Positions 30,654 through 39,384 of a stretch of 64,000 nt of DNA are shown piece after piece; the stretch's first letter is position 1, and each line of letters starts with the position of its first letter. The notes under the pieces were generated by a model. That model saw only the letters and a list, made by a program, of their open reading frames with translations. It was not told where the DNA came from and searched no databases. The stretch is taken from contig NZ_BAABJY010000001.1 in assembly GCF_039543545.1 (NCBI RefSeq), positions 496,001-560,000 on the forward strand. Reading direction: 5' to 3'. The stretch comes from Luteimonas vadosa (GTDB taxonomy: Bacteria > Pseudomonadota > Gammaproteobacteria > Xanthomonadales > Xanthomonadaceae). Position numbers and translations under genes: made by a program.

Positions 30654-33464
30654 ATGCCCACCCAACCCACCTTGTTCGATCCCGAGCCCGCTCCCGGGGG
30701 ACACGCGGATCCGTCCGGGCCCGGTTGCGACGCCGCCGCCGCGCCCGCGGACGACCCGGCCGCGCCGGAAGCCGCCGCCGGGCCGATGCTGGCTGGCAGC
30801 GAACAACCCGGCGAGGCCCCGCCCGGAGCGCCCGCGACCCCGGGAGGCGCCACTGAATCCGGCGCGCCGGCTCCGCCCGCGATGGCGCCGGTGCCGGCGC
30901 ATGTCGCCGCCGGACGCGTCAAGCGGCCCTGGTGGGCGCGCCTGCTCGGGAAGCTGCTGTCGCCATGGATCGTGCTCAAGATCGAGCCGCAGGCGCCGGA
31001 GACGTTCATTGATGCGCGCCCCGTGTGCTACGTGCTCGAGGACTACGGCCTGTCCAATGCCCTGATCCTGGACCGTGCCTGCCGCGAAGCGGGACTGCCG
31101 TCGCCGTTGCGGCCGTTGCCCGGCGATCCGCTGGGCCGCAAGCGCGCCTACGTGGCGTTGTCGCGCCGCAACGCCGCCAATGCCCTCAAGGTGGCCGCCG
31201 CCCTCGCCACCCAGGGCAAGCCACCGAAACAGAAGACGCATTCCGATTCGCTGGCGCGCCTGCTCGATGCGCACCGGGACGATGAGGCCCTGGACGTCCA
31301 GCTGGTCCCGGTGTCGATCTTCGTCGGACGCTCCCCGGACAAGAGCAGCGGCTGGTTCTCGGTGCTGTTCTCCGAGAACTGGACCCTGGTCGGACGCTTC
31401 CGCCGCCTGCTCGCGATCCTGCTCAACGGCCGCGACACCCTGGTGCAGTTCGCCGCGCCGGTGCGCATCCGCGACGTCGTGGCCGAGGACCTGACGCCGG
31501 AGCGCACGGTGCGCAAGCTGTCGCGCGTGCTGCGGGTGCACTTCAACCGCATCCGCGAGGCGGTGATCGGACCCGATCTGTCCACGCGCCGGCTGCTGGT
31601 CGACAAGGTGCTGTCCTCGATCCCGGTCAAGGAAGCGATCGACGACCAGGCGCGCCGCGATGCCAAGGCGCGCAGCGGCCGCGGCGCGGCCGATCTCGAC
31701 CGGGCCCGGCTGGACGCCTGGAAAAAGGCCCACGCCTACGCCTACGAGATCGCCGCGGACTACTCGCACCCGGTCGTGCGCTCGGCCAGCTTCCTGCTCA
31801 CCACCGTCTGGAACCGCATCTTCCGCGGCGTGCTGGTGCACCACCTCGACGACCTCAAGGCCATCGCGCCGGGCAACGAGATCGTCTACGTGCCGTGCCA
31901 CCGCAGCCACATGGACTACCTGCTGCTGTCCTACCTGCTGTACACCCGCGGCATCGTGCCGCCGCACATCGCCGCCGGCGTCAACCTCAACCTGCCGGTG
32001 ATCGGCAACCTGTTGCGCCGCGGCGGCGCCTTCTTCATCCGCCGCAGCTTCCGCGGCAACGCCCTGTACTCGGCGGTGTTCACCGAGTACGTGGCGCAGC
32101 TGGTGTCCGGTGGCTATGCCCTCGAGTACTTCATCGAGGGCGGGCGCTCGCGCACCGGCCGGCTGTTGCGGCCCAAGGGCGGGATGGTGGCGATGACGGT
32201 GCGCGCCTACCTCCGCCAGCCGACGCGGCCGGTGCTGTTCCAGCCGGTGTACATCGGCTACGAGAAGCTGATGGAGGGCAGCAGCTACCTCGAGGAGCTG
32301 TCCGGCAAGCCCAAGGACAAGGAATCGATCTGGCAGCTGCTGTGGGGCATCCCCAAGGTCTTGCGGCAGAACTACGGCCAGGTCGTGGTGAACTTCGGGG
32401 AACCGATCGCGCTGGGCGACGTGCTCGCCGAGCATGCGGGCGGCTGGGACGGCGAGCCGCTGGACGACGAGGACCGCCCCGACTGGCTGTCGGAGACCGT
32501 CGATGCCGTGGCCGAACGGATCCAGGTCAACGTCAACCGCGCCGCCGACGTCAACCCGATCAACCTGCTGGCCATGGCCCTGCTCTCCACGCCCAAGCAC
32601 GCCATGGGCGAAGGCGACCTGCTGGCGCAGATCCGCCTGTCGCGGGTGCTGCTGGCCGAAGTGCCTTACAGCGACCGCGTCACGGTGACCCCGCATGCGC
32701 CCGAGGAGATCATCGCCCACGGCGAGGAGATCAACGTGCTGCAGCGGACGACGCATCCGCTGGGCGACGTGCTGTCGGTTGACGACGACAACGCGGTGCT
32801 GCTCAGCTACTTCCGCAACAACGTGGTGCACCTGTTCACGGCGTCTGCCTGGATCGCATGCTGCTTCCTGCACAACCGCCGCATGGCGCGCGACAGCGTG
32901 ATCAGCATCGGGCGCTCGATGTACCCCTTCCTGCAGGGCGAACTGTTCCTGCCCTGGGACGAGGAGACATTCGCAGCGCGCATCGACCGGACCATCGACG
33001 TGTTCGTGCGCGAGGGATTGCTGGAATCGGTCGGCGAGAACGGTGGCGGCATCCTGGGCCGCAACGCCGGGCAGTCCGACGAGGTGTTCCGCCTGCGGGC
33101 CCTCGGCCATCCGCTGCAGCAGGCCTTCGAGCGCTACTACATCGCGATCTCGGTGCTGGCCAAGAACGGTTCCGGGACCCTGGGTGCCGGGGAGCTGGAG
33201 AGCCTGTGCCAGCTCGCCGCGCAAAGGCTCTCGCTGCTGTACGCCCCGGCGGCGCCGGAGTTCTTCGACAAGACCCTGTTCCGCGGCTTCATCCAGAAGC
33301 TGCGCGAGCTCGAGCTGGTCCGGCTCGATGGCAACAGCAAGCTGGCCTTCGACCATCGCCTCGACGTCTGGGCCAAGGACGCCAAGATCATCCTCGGGCG
33401 CGAGTTGCGCCACACCATCGAGAAGATCAGCCCCGAGGCCGCGAGGGCGGAACCCGACGGTTGA
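30654..33464 (+). CDS. plsB: Glycerol-3-phosphate acyltransferase PlsB
   Basis: 936 residues from ATG 30654 (939 from 30645). It acylates sn-glycerol-3-phosphate at position 1, the first step of phospholipid synthesis, at the inner membrane. The catalytic HX4D is H416-D421 (CHRSHMDYLLLSY), followed by GGAFFIRRSFRGN, IEGGRSRTGRLL and FQPVYIGYEKLMEG, the four conserved blocks. E. coli PlsB has about 807 residues; the excess is mainly an Ala/Pro/Gly-rich N-terminal ~90 residues that look disordered. It is convergent with the barrel gene at 33546. Confidence 0.95.
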   Translation: MPTQPTLFDPEPAPGGHADPSGPGCDAAAAPADDPAAPEAAAGPMLAGSEQPGEAPPGAPATPGGATESGAPAPPAMAPVPAHVAAGRVKRPWWARLLGKLLSPWIVLKIEPQAPETFIDARPVCYVLEDYGLSNALILDRACREAGLPSPLRPLPGDPLGRKRAYVALSRRNAANALKVAAALATQGKPPKQKTHSDSLARLLDAHRDDEALDVQLVPVSIFVGRSPDKSSGWFSVLFSENWTLVGRFRRLLAILLNGRDTLVQFAAPVRIRDVVAEDLTPERTVRKLSRVLRVHFNRIREAVIGPDLSTRRLLVDKVLSSIPVKEAIDDQARRDAKARSGRGAADLDRARLDAWKKAHAYAYEIAADYSHPVVRSASFLLTTVWNRIFRGVLVHHLDDLKAIAPGNEIVYVPCHRSHMDYLLLSYLLYTRGIVPPHIAAGVNLNLPVIGNLLRRGGAFFIRRSFRGNALYSAVFTEYVAQLVSGGYALEYFIEGGRSRTGRLLRPKGGMVAMTVRAYLRQPTRPVLFQPVYIGYEKLMEGSSYLEELSGKPKDKESIWQLLWGIPKVLRQNYGQVVVNFGEPIALGDVLAEHAGGWDGEPLDDEDRPDWLSETVDAVAERIQVNVNRAADVNPINLLAMALLSTPKHAMGEGDLLAQIRLSRVLLAEVPYSDRVTVTPHAPEEIIAHGEEINVLQRTTHPLGDVLSVDDDNAVLLSYFRNNVVHLFTASAWIACCFLHNRRMARDSVISIGRSMYPFLQGELFLPWDEETFAARIDRTIDVFVREGLLESVGENGGGILGRNAGQSDEVFRLRALGHPLQQAFERYYIAISVLAKNGSGTLGAGELESLCQLAAQRLSLLYAPAAPEFFDKTLFRGFIQKLRELELVRLDGNSKLAFDHRLDVWAKDAKIILGRELRHTIEKISPEAARAEPDG

Positions 33465-33507
33465 GCGCCCGCCCCCCCGAGGGCTGGTTGTCGGCCGAAC
33501 CGATGGC

Positions 33508-33537
33508 CCCGGGCGCCGCGATCGCGCGACGCCCGGG
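33508..33537. terminator. GC hairpin between convergent plsB and the barrel gene
   Basis: CCCGGGCG and CGCCCGGG arms around a 14-nt loop in an 80-nt convergent gap. There is no U-tract, so intrinsic termination is uncertain. Confidence 0.35.
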
Positions 33538-33545
33538 CCGGTCGA

Positions 33546-34103
33546 TCAGAAGCGCAGTTCCGCGTTGAACGTCAGCGTGCGGGCGTCGACGGAGATTTCG
33601 TCGTCGAAATCCGACCGGAAGCTGGTGTAGTCCAGGCCCAGGCCGAAGTTGGAACTGAAGTCGTAGCCGATGCCGACGCCGAAGTACGGCTTCACCGAGT
33701 TGCCGCTGGCGCTGCCGACGCCGGTCGCGCTGGCGTCGCCCTTGGAGCGGAAGGCCCCCAGGCGGCCGGCGATGTAGAACCCGTTGTTGTCCGCTCCGAA
33801 GTTCTTCCTGGCGACCACGCCCAGGCCCAGCCCGGTCAGCTTGGCCGAGTAGCCGTCCTCGGAATAGTCGTAGAGGTTGGCGTAGAAGCCCTCGATGGCG
33901 ACGTTGGGCGTGAAGTAGTAGCCACCGCCCAGCTGCAGGGTGCGGTCGTCGTCCTTGTCGCTGCCGAATCCGTCGACGTCGACGTCCACCGTGCTGTGGC
34001 CCGCGGCCGCCCGCACGAAGCCCGTCCCGCCCTCGACCGCCAAGGCGTTCGCGGACAGGCTGGCCAGGGCCAGGGCGCAGGACGTGGTCAAAAGTGCCTT
34101 CAT
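33546..34103 (-). CDS. Small outer-membrane beta-barrel protein (OmpA-like/opacity fold)
   Basis: 185 residues. Signal peptide with AMA-type site (SANALA/VEGG), then alternating amphipathic strands: YYFTPNVAIEGFYANL, GLGLGVVARKNF, GFYIAGRLGAF, KPYFGVGIGYDF, FGLGLDYTSF, ending in LTFNAELRF with the terminal Phe required for BAM assembly. It is probably an 8-stranded barrel. The Asp-rich loop VDVDGFGSDKDDD may bind cations. GGGAGACTCC precedes the ATG. It diverges from the DNA-binding kinase gene across a 274-bp region. Confidence 0.85.
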   Translation of the reverse strand: MKALLTTSCALALASLSANALAVEGGTGFVRAAAGHSTVDVDVDGFGSDKDDDRTLQLGGGYYFTPNVAIEGFYANLYDYSEDGYSAKLTGLGLGVVARKNFGADNNGFYIAGRLGAFRSKGDASATGVGSASGNSVKPYFGVGIGYDFSSNFGLGLDYTSFRSDFDDEISVDARTLTFNAELRF

Positions 34104-34267
34104 TCTGGAGTCTCCCCTGAATTCATTGATGTTCATGAACCACCATGTGCTGCCGGCATGGGTGTCCGGCAGGCCCGGGAAGGACGCCTCGCGTGCGCGA
34201 TCGCGGTCCCCGGACCTGCGCAGGATTGCGTGGCGGCTCGGCCCGATGCATTCCCGGATCGGGAAAA

Positions 34268-34285
34268 CTTCTGAAAGCTTCTGAA
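34268..34285 (+). promoter_or_regulatory. Candidate operator: two CTTCTGAA direct repeats, 10-bp period
   Basis: CTTCTGAA at 34268-34275 and 34278-34285. OmpR/PhoB-type winged helices bind tandem direct repeats about one helical turn apart, and the next gene encodes such a domain. It lies between two divergent genes. The assignment is inference. Confidence 0.4.
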
Positions 34286-34377
34286 TCGGGGCGATTGCGG
34301 GCCCGGACGCCCTTGAAAGACTTGAACCCTGCGCCCGTTTGACCACAAGCTTCCGCCGATCGCGACGGAGGGGGGTC

Positions 34378-37146
34378 GTGGCCCGGGATCGACTATCAGC
34401 CGAACAAACGCCTGGCGGCGGCGCTCGCCCGGGGATCTGGCGCTTCGGTCGCGCGATCGTGGACGAGCGCGAGGCTTTGTTGACCGTGGCCGGCCAGGGG
34501 GTCGACCTGGATCGCAGCAGCTACGACGTCCTGCTCTGCCTGTTGCGCCATGCCGGCGAGGTCGTGGGCAAGGACGAGCTGCTCGAAGCCGGGTGGCCGG
34601 CGCGGGTCGTCTCGGAAAACTCGCTGGCCAAGGCGGTCAGCCGGATCCGCCACGCCCTGGGCGCGGACGGCGGCAGCCTGAAGGTGGTGCACGGCTATGG
34701 CTACCGCCTGGCCGTTGGGGTGCATTTCGAGACCGTGCCCTTGGCCAAGGTCCACGCGCACCCGCACGAAGCCGACCGCCTGCGCCCGGGCGACCCCCTG
34801 CCGCAGCGGCCGGGATGGTCCCTGCGGCGGCGGCTGGGCGAGGGCAGCGCGGGGCTGATCTACCTCGCCCAGGACAGCTCGGGCCAGGCTTGCGCGGTGA
34901 AGCTGGCGACCGGCGAAGCCGGACTGCGCAGCCTCAAGCGAGAGATCGCCCTGGAGCGCTACATGGCGGCCGCGGCCGCCGACATCCCTGGACTGGCGCG
35001 CCTGACCGGGTGGAACCTGGCGCATCCGCCCTTCTTCGCCGAAATGCCCTTCTTCGAGCAGGGCAACCTCCGGAACTGGATCGACGCCCGGGGCGGGTGG
35101 GCCGGCATCGACCTCGACGCGCGCCTGCAGATGTGCGCCGGGCTCTGCGACACCCTCGCGGCGCTGCACGGACTGGGCATCATCCACAAGGACCTCAAGC
35201 CGGAGAACCTGTACCCGCTCGAGCCCGCCACGCCGGGAGGGACGTGGCGGCTGATGCTCTCGGACCTCGGGGCCGGGCAGGCCGCGATCACGCCCCGGCT
35301 GGCCGAGCTCGACATGGGCCTGAGCATCATCGATCCCGTGCACGGGATCACCTCCGGGCAGGCGGGGAACCTGCTGTACATGGCACCGGAGGTCATCGCC
35401 GGTGAAATCCCCACGCAGCGCAGCGACGTGTTCTCGCTGGGCGTCCTGCTCTACCAGCTGGTGGTGGGGGACCTGCGGCGTTCCCTGGCGCCCGGCTGGG
35501 AGCTGGAGGTGACCGATCCGCTGTTGCGCGAGGACATCGCCGCGGCCGCCGCCTCGGACCCGCACCGGCGCCTGCTGGATCCCGCCGAGCTCGCCGATCG
35601 CCTGCGCGGGCTGGAAGCACGACGACACGCTCAGGAACGGCAGCGCGCGCGCGAACAGGCGATCCTGCGCACGGCGAAGCAGCTGGCGACCATGAAACGG
35701 CGCAGGCGCCGGGGACTGGCGGCGGTTTCGGTGCTGCTCTCCGTCCTCGCGCTGTCCCTGTGGCAACAGCAGGCGACGCGCCGCGAGCGGGAGATCGCGC
35801 TGGGGGCCACGTCGCGGGCGCAGGCCGAGGCGGCAAAGACCGCGGCGGTGGTCGACTTCCTGACCGACGGCATCCTGCGACAGGCCAATCCCTACGAAGT
35901 CGGCAGCAGGCCGCTCAGCCTGCGGCACGCGATCGACCGCGCCGCGCACGACGTCAAGGGTCGTTTCTCCGACGAACCCGCGATCGCGGCCGAAATCCAC
36001 GGCGCGCTGGCCGGTGCCTACGAAGGCATGAACGAATTCGGCAGCGCCGTGGGGCATTACGACAAGCAGGTCCGTGCATTGCGCCGCACGCGCCCCGTCG
36101 ACCTGCCGGCCGTCGCACGGGCCCAGTCGGCCCTGTGCCGCGCATGGCACTGGCAAGGCAGCCTGCCCTGGGCCGACGCCGCGTGCCTGCGCGCCCGCGC
36201 GGACTTCCTGGCCGCCGGCTTGCCGCCGGACATGGCGGAGGTCTTCCTGGCCCTGTCCGACAGCCGTCGCGACGAGAACCGGCGGGTGCTGCACCGTCTG
36301 TCGCCGCGGATGGAGCGGATCCGGTCCAGCGGCGACGACGACCTGCTCGGCTACGCCCTGTGGTTCACCGGCATCGCGCAGAACCGTGTCGGCGATGTCC
36401 AGGCAAGCGAACGGACGCATGCCGAGCTGGTGGCGGTGCGGCAACGCCAGGCGCCCGGCGGCAGCATGTCGCTGGCCTGGGCCCTTGCCGACCATGGCAG
36501 AGCCTTGTTGCAGGCAGGCCGGATCGACGAGGGCGAACGCACGCTCGCACGGGCGCAAGCCATGTTCGATCGCATCGCCGGTCCCGAAAATCCGCAGGGC
36601 CGCACGCCTGCGATCCACCGGGCCAGACATGCCTACGCGCTCGGCCAATGGACGCGCGCCCGGGCGCTGGCCCGACCCCAATACGAGTTCCTGCGCCAGG
36701 CGGCCGGTTGGCAGAACTGGACCATCTTCGCCGCGCTGACGACGGTGGCCGCCGAGGCGCGGCTGGGCAACCAGGACGCCGCCCGCGAACTGCTCGCCGA
36801 ACTGGCCGCCGGCACCGCCGGGCTGGAGCGCGACTTCCCGTACCTGCGCGAGACCTACTGGACGCACCTGTTCGACACCCACCTGGCGCTCGGCGACACG
36901 GTGGCGGCGCAAACCTACCTCGAGAAACTGGCCGCGCTCTCGCGCCACCCGGACGCCAGTGCCCTGCTGCCGGCGCAGGTCGAGTGCCACCGCGGCGCGC
37001 TGCGCGCCGCGCGTTCGCAAGCCACACGGGCCCGGCGGCACCTGGACGCGTGCCGGCGCGGACTGGAATCCCTGCTGCCCAAGGGCAGCCCGCTGCTGCA
37101 ACTGCCACGGCATGTCGTCGTGGCAGCCGACGCCAGCCGCGCCTGA
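34378..37146 (+). CDS. Winged-helix regulator fused to a Ser/Thr kinase, TM helix and repeat domain
   Basis: 922 residues. Residues ~18-112 form an OmpR/PhoB-type winged helix (WRFGRAIVDE...LAKAVSRIRHALG...VVHGYGYRLAV). Residues ~148-410 form a Hanks kinase: GEGSAG (154-159), K175, E189, HKDLKPEN (270-277), DLG (296-298) instead of DFG, APE (336-338), D350. An Arg/Lys-rich stretch leads to a TM helix at ~446-462, then ~450 residues of TPR-like helices. GTG at 34378 is preferred because GGAGGGGG lies just upstream; TTG at 34339 is possible. This is a membrane-tethered, CadC-like DNA binder with a built-in kinase. The target is unknown. Confidence 0.85.
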   Translation: MARDRLSAEQTPGGGARPGIWRFGRAIVDEREALLTVAGQGVDLDRSSYDVLLCLLRHAGEVVGKDELLEAGWPARVVSENSLAKAVSRIRHALGADGGSLKVVHGYGYRLAVGVHFETVPLAKVHAHPHEADRLRPGDPLPQRPGWSLRRRLGEGSAGLIYLAQDSSGQACAVKLATGEAGLRSLKREIALERYMAAAAADIPGLARLTGWNLAHPPFFAEMPFFEQGNLRNWIDARGGWAGIDLDARLQMCAGLCDTLAALHGLGIIHKDLKPENLYPLEPATPGGTWRLMLSDLGAGQAAITPRLAELDMGLSIIDPVHGITSGQAGNLLYMAPEVIAGEIPTQRSDVFSLGVLLYQLVVGDLRRSLAPGWELEVTDPLLREDIAAAAASDPHRRLLDPAELADRLRGLEARRHAQERQRAREQAILRTAKQLATMKRRRRRGLAAVSVLLSVLALSLWQQQATRREREIALGATSRAQAEAAKTAAVVDFLTDGILRQANPYEVGSRPLSLRHAIDRAAHDVKGRFSDEPAIAAEIHGALAGAYEGMNEFGSAVGHYDKQVRALRRTRPVDLPAVARAQSALCRAWHWQGSLPWADAACLRARADFLAAGLPPDMAEVFLALSDSRRDENRRVLHRLSPRMERIRSSGDDDLLGYALWFTGIAQNRVGDVQASERTHAELVAVRQRQAPGGSMSLAWALADHGRALLQAGRIDEGERTLARAQAMFDRIAGPENPQGRTPAIHRARHAYALGQWTRARALARPQYEFLRQAAGWQNWTIFAALTTVAAEARLGNQDAARELLAELAAGTAGLERDFPYLRETYWTHLFDTHLALGDTVAAQTYLEKLAALSRHPDASALLPAQVECHRGALRAARSQATRARRHLDACRRGLESLLPKGSPLLQLPRHVVVAADASRA

Positions 37147-37214
37147 CGCCGCTTCCAACGCGCCACGCTTGTTTCGTCGCGCCGATGGACTCCGTCGCGC
37201 CGGGGGCAGGCGCC

Positions 37215-37430
37215 TCAGGCGGGCTCGTCCGGGATCAATGCGCTCTCGAGCCGTTCGATGCAGTCCTTGAGCTGCAGCTTGCGCTTCTTCAGCCGCTTGA
37301 CCGCCAGCTCGTCGGCTTGCGGGTCGGTCTGGAGGCGGGCGATGGCGGCGTCGAGGTCGCGGTGTTCGACGCGCAGCGCGACAAGGCGCTCGATCAGGCG
37401 GGATTGCTCGGAGGGACCGATGGGCTGCAT
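37215..37430 (-). CDS. DUF465/YdcH family protein
   Basis: 71 residues, a highly charged helical hairpin (EHRDLDAAIARLQ...DELAVKRLKKRKLQLKDCIERLE) characteristic of YdcH-like proteins. Function unknown. It diverges from ttcA; TAACCT lies 9 nt before its ATG, mirroring TAGAAT 9 nt before ttcA. Confidence 0.85.
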   Translation of the reverse strand: MQPIGPSEQSRLIERLVALRVEHRDLDAAIARLQTDPQADELAVKRLKKRKLQLKDCIERLESALIPDEPA

Positions 37431-37495
37431 CGCCCGCTCAGGTTACACGCTGCGCGCGCCATCGCGGCCCGGGGCGCGGCCAAGCGGCCACTCGC

Positions 37496-37501
37496 TAGAA
37501 T
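37496..37501 (+). promoter_or_regulatory. -10 hexamer TAGAAT 9 nt before ttcA ATG
   Basis: TAGAAT-GGCGACCCC-ATG; predicts a leader of at most a few bases. Confidence 0.5.
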
Positions 37502-37510
37502 GGCGACCCC

Positions 37511-38398
37511 ATGAACACCGTCCTGCCCCTGCCCGATCCTGTCCGCCCGCGCGTGCCCGCCGCCACGCAGGACGAGCAGCGCCTGGCCCGGCGCCTGCGC
37601 CACCAGGCAGGGCGCGCGATCGCCGACTACGGGATGATCGGCGAAGGCGACAAGGTCATGGTCTGCCTGTCCGGCGGCAAGGACAGCTACACGATGCTCG
37701 ACATCCTGCTGCAGCTGCAGCGCAAGGCGCCGGTGGCGTTCTCCATCACCGCGGTCAACCTCGACCAGAAGCAGCCCGGCTACCCGGAACACGTGCTGCC
37801 CGACTACCTGGAAGCGCTCGGCGTCGACTACCGCATCCTCGAGCAGGACACTTATTCGGTGGTCGAGCGCGTCGTGCCGGAGGGCAAGACCATGTGCGGG
37901 CTGTGCTCGCGGTTGCGGCGCGGGGCGCTGTACGCCTTCGCCCGGGCCGAGGGCTTCACCCGCATCGCGCTCGGACACCACCGCGACGACCTGGTCGCGA
38001 CGTTCTTCCTCAACCTGTTCTTCCACGCCAAGCTCGCCGGCATGCCGCCGAAGCTGCTGTCCGACGACGGCCGGCACGTGGTGATCCGGCCGCTCGCCTA
38101 CGCCGCCGAAGCCGACATCGCCCGTTACGCCGAGCTCAAGGGCTTCCCGATCATCCCGTGCAACCTCTGCGGATCGCAGCCGAACCTGCAGCGCCAGCAG
38201 GTGCAGCGGATGCTGGCGGCCTGGGAGCGCGAGACGCCGGGCCGCATCGACCAGATCGCCCGTGCCCTGTGCGACATCCGCCCGTCGCAGCTGGGCGACC
38301 GGACCCAGTTCGATTTCATGCGCCTGGGCCTTGCGCCGGGCGCCGCGCCGGCCGGCGCCATGGCCTTCGCATCCGACGACGACAACGACGCGGCCTGA
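37511..38398 (+). CDS. ttcA: tRNA 2-thiocytidine-32 synthetase
   Basis: 295 residues. PP-loop SGGKDS (54-59), first CxxC at C129/C132 (MCGLCSRLRRG) and second at C217/C220 (CNLCGSQ). The cysteines hold the Fe-S cluster needed for C32 thiolation of some tRNAs. GHHRDDLVATFF is also conserved. All key residues are present. rdgC follows after 34 nt and may be cotranscribed. Confidence 0.96.
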   Translation: MNTVLPLPDPVRPRVPAATQDEQRLARRLRHQAGRAIADYGMIGEGDKVMVCLSGGKDSYTMLDILLQLQRKAPVAFSITAVNLDQKQPGYPEHVLPDYLEALGVDYRILEQDTYSVVERVVPEGKTMCGLCSRLRRGALYAFARAEGFTRIALGHHRDDLVATFFLNLFFHAKLAGMPPKLLSDDGRHVVIRPLAYAAEADIARYAELKGFPIIPCNLCGSQPNLQRQQVQRMLAAWERETPGRIDQIARALCDIRPSQLGDRTQFDFMRLGLAPGAAPAGAMAFASDDDNDAA

Positions 38399-38432
38399 GC
38401 CGCGCGCTTCCTTCCCCCTTGCAGGACCTTCG

Positions 38433-39338
38433 ATGTTCTTCCGCAACCTGACGCTGTTCCGCTTCCCCGCCTCGCTCGACCTCACCGACCTCGAAACCCG
38501 CCTCGCCGACGTGCCGCTCAAGCCCGTCGGCGCGCTGGAACTGTCCTCGCGCGGCTTCGTCCCGCCGTTCGGCCGCGACGCCGAGGCGCTGACCCACCGC
38601 GTCGACGACGCCGTCTGGCTCACCGTCGGCAGCGAGGACAAGTTGCTGCCGGCCGCCGTGGTCAACGACCTGCTGGCCAAGAAGCTGGCCCACGTCGAGG
38701 AGCGCGAAGGCCGCAAGCCCGGCGGGCGCATGCGCAAGCGGATGAAGGAGGACCTGGTGCACGAACTGCTGCCGCGCGCCTTCGTGCGGCCATCGCGCAC
38801 CGACGCCATGCTCGACCTGTCGCACGGGCTGTGCATCGTCGACACCGCCTCGCGCAAGAACGCCGAGGCCGTGGTGTCGGACATCCGCCACGCGCTGGGC
38901 AGCTTCCCGGCGCTGCCGCTGAACGCCGAGGTCGCGCCGCGCGCCATCCTCACCGGGTGGATCGCGGGCGAGCCGTTGCCCGAGGGCCTGTCGCTGGGCG
39001 AGGAATGCGAACTGCACGACGCGGCCGAACGCGGCGCCGTGGTCAAGTGCCAGCGCCAGGACCTGCAGGGCGAGGAGATCGCGCAACACCTGCAGGCAGG
39101 CAAGCAGGTCACGCGCCTGGCGCTGGTGCTCGACGACCACGTGTCGTTCGTGCTCGGCGAGGACCTGGTGGTGCGCAAGCTCAAGTTCCTCGACGGCGCC
39201 GTCGACCAGCTCGAGGTCACGCAGGCGGACGACATCCGCGCCGAGCTCGACGCGCGCTTCGCGCTGATGGCGGCGGAACTCAAGCGCCTGTTCGCGGTGC
39301 TGGAGGGGGCGTTGCGCCTGTCGCGCGTCGATTCCTGA
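38433..39338 (+). CDS. rdgC: Recombination-associated protein RdgC
   Basis: 301 residues, full length. N-terminus MFFRNLTLFRF and the body motifs GFVPPFGRDAEALTH, RKPGGRMRKRMKEDLVHELLPRAF and GWIAGEPLPEGLSLGEECEL are diagnostic. RdgC forms a dimeric ring on dsDNA and restrains RecA. Confidence 0.96.
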   Translation: MFFRNLTLFRFPASLDLTDLETRLADVPLKPVGALELSSRGFVPPFGRDAEALTHRVDDAVWLTVGSEDKLLPAAVVNDLLAKKLAHVEEREGRKPGGRMRKRMKEDLVHELLPRAFVRPSRTDAMLDLSHGLCIVDTASRKNAEAVVSDIRHALGSFPALPLNAEVAPRAILTGWIAGEPLPEGLSLGEECELHDAAERGAVVKCQRQDLQGEEIAQHLQAGKQVTRLALVLDDHVSFVLGEDLVVRKLKFLDGAVDQLEVTQADDIRAELDARFALMAAELKRLFAVLEGALRLSRVDS

Positions 39339-39372
39339 CCGCCACGACCGGCGCCCGCCGGCGCCCACCCGG

Positions 39373-39378
39373 TAGCAT
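39373..39378 (+). promoter_or_regulatory. -10 hexamer TAGCAT 6 nt before the YgjP-like ATG
   Basis: TAGCAT-GTCGCC-ATG, with no Shine-Dalgarno. Confidence 0.5.
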
Positions 39379-39384
39379 GTCGCC

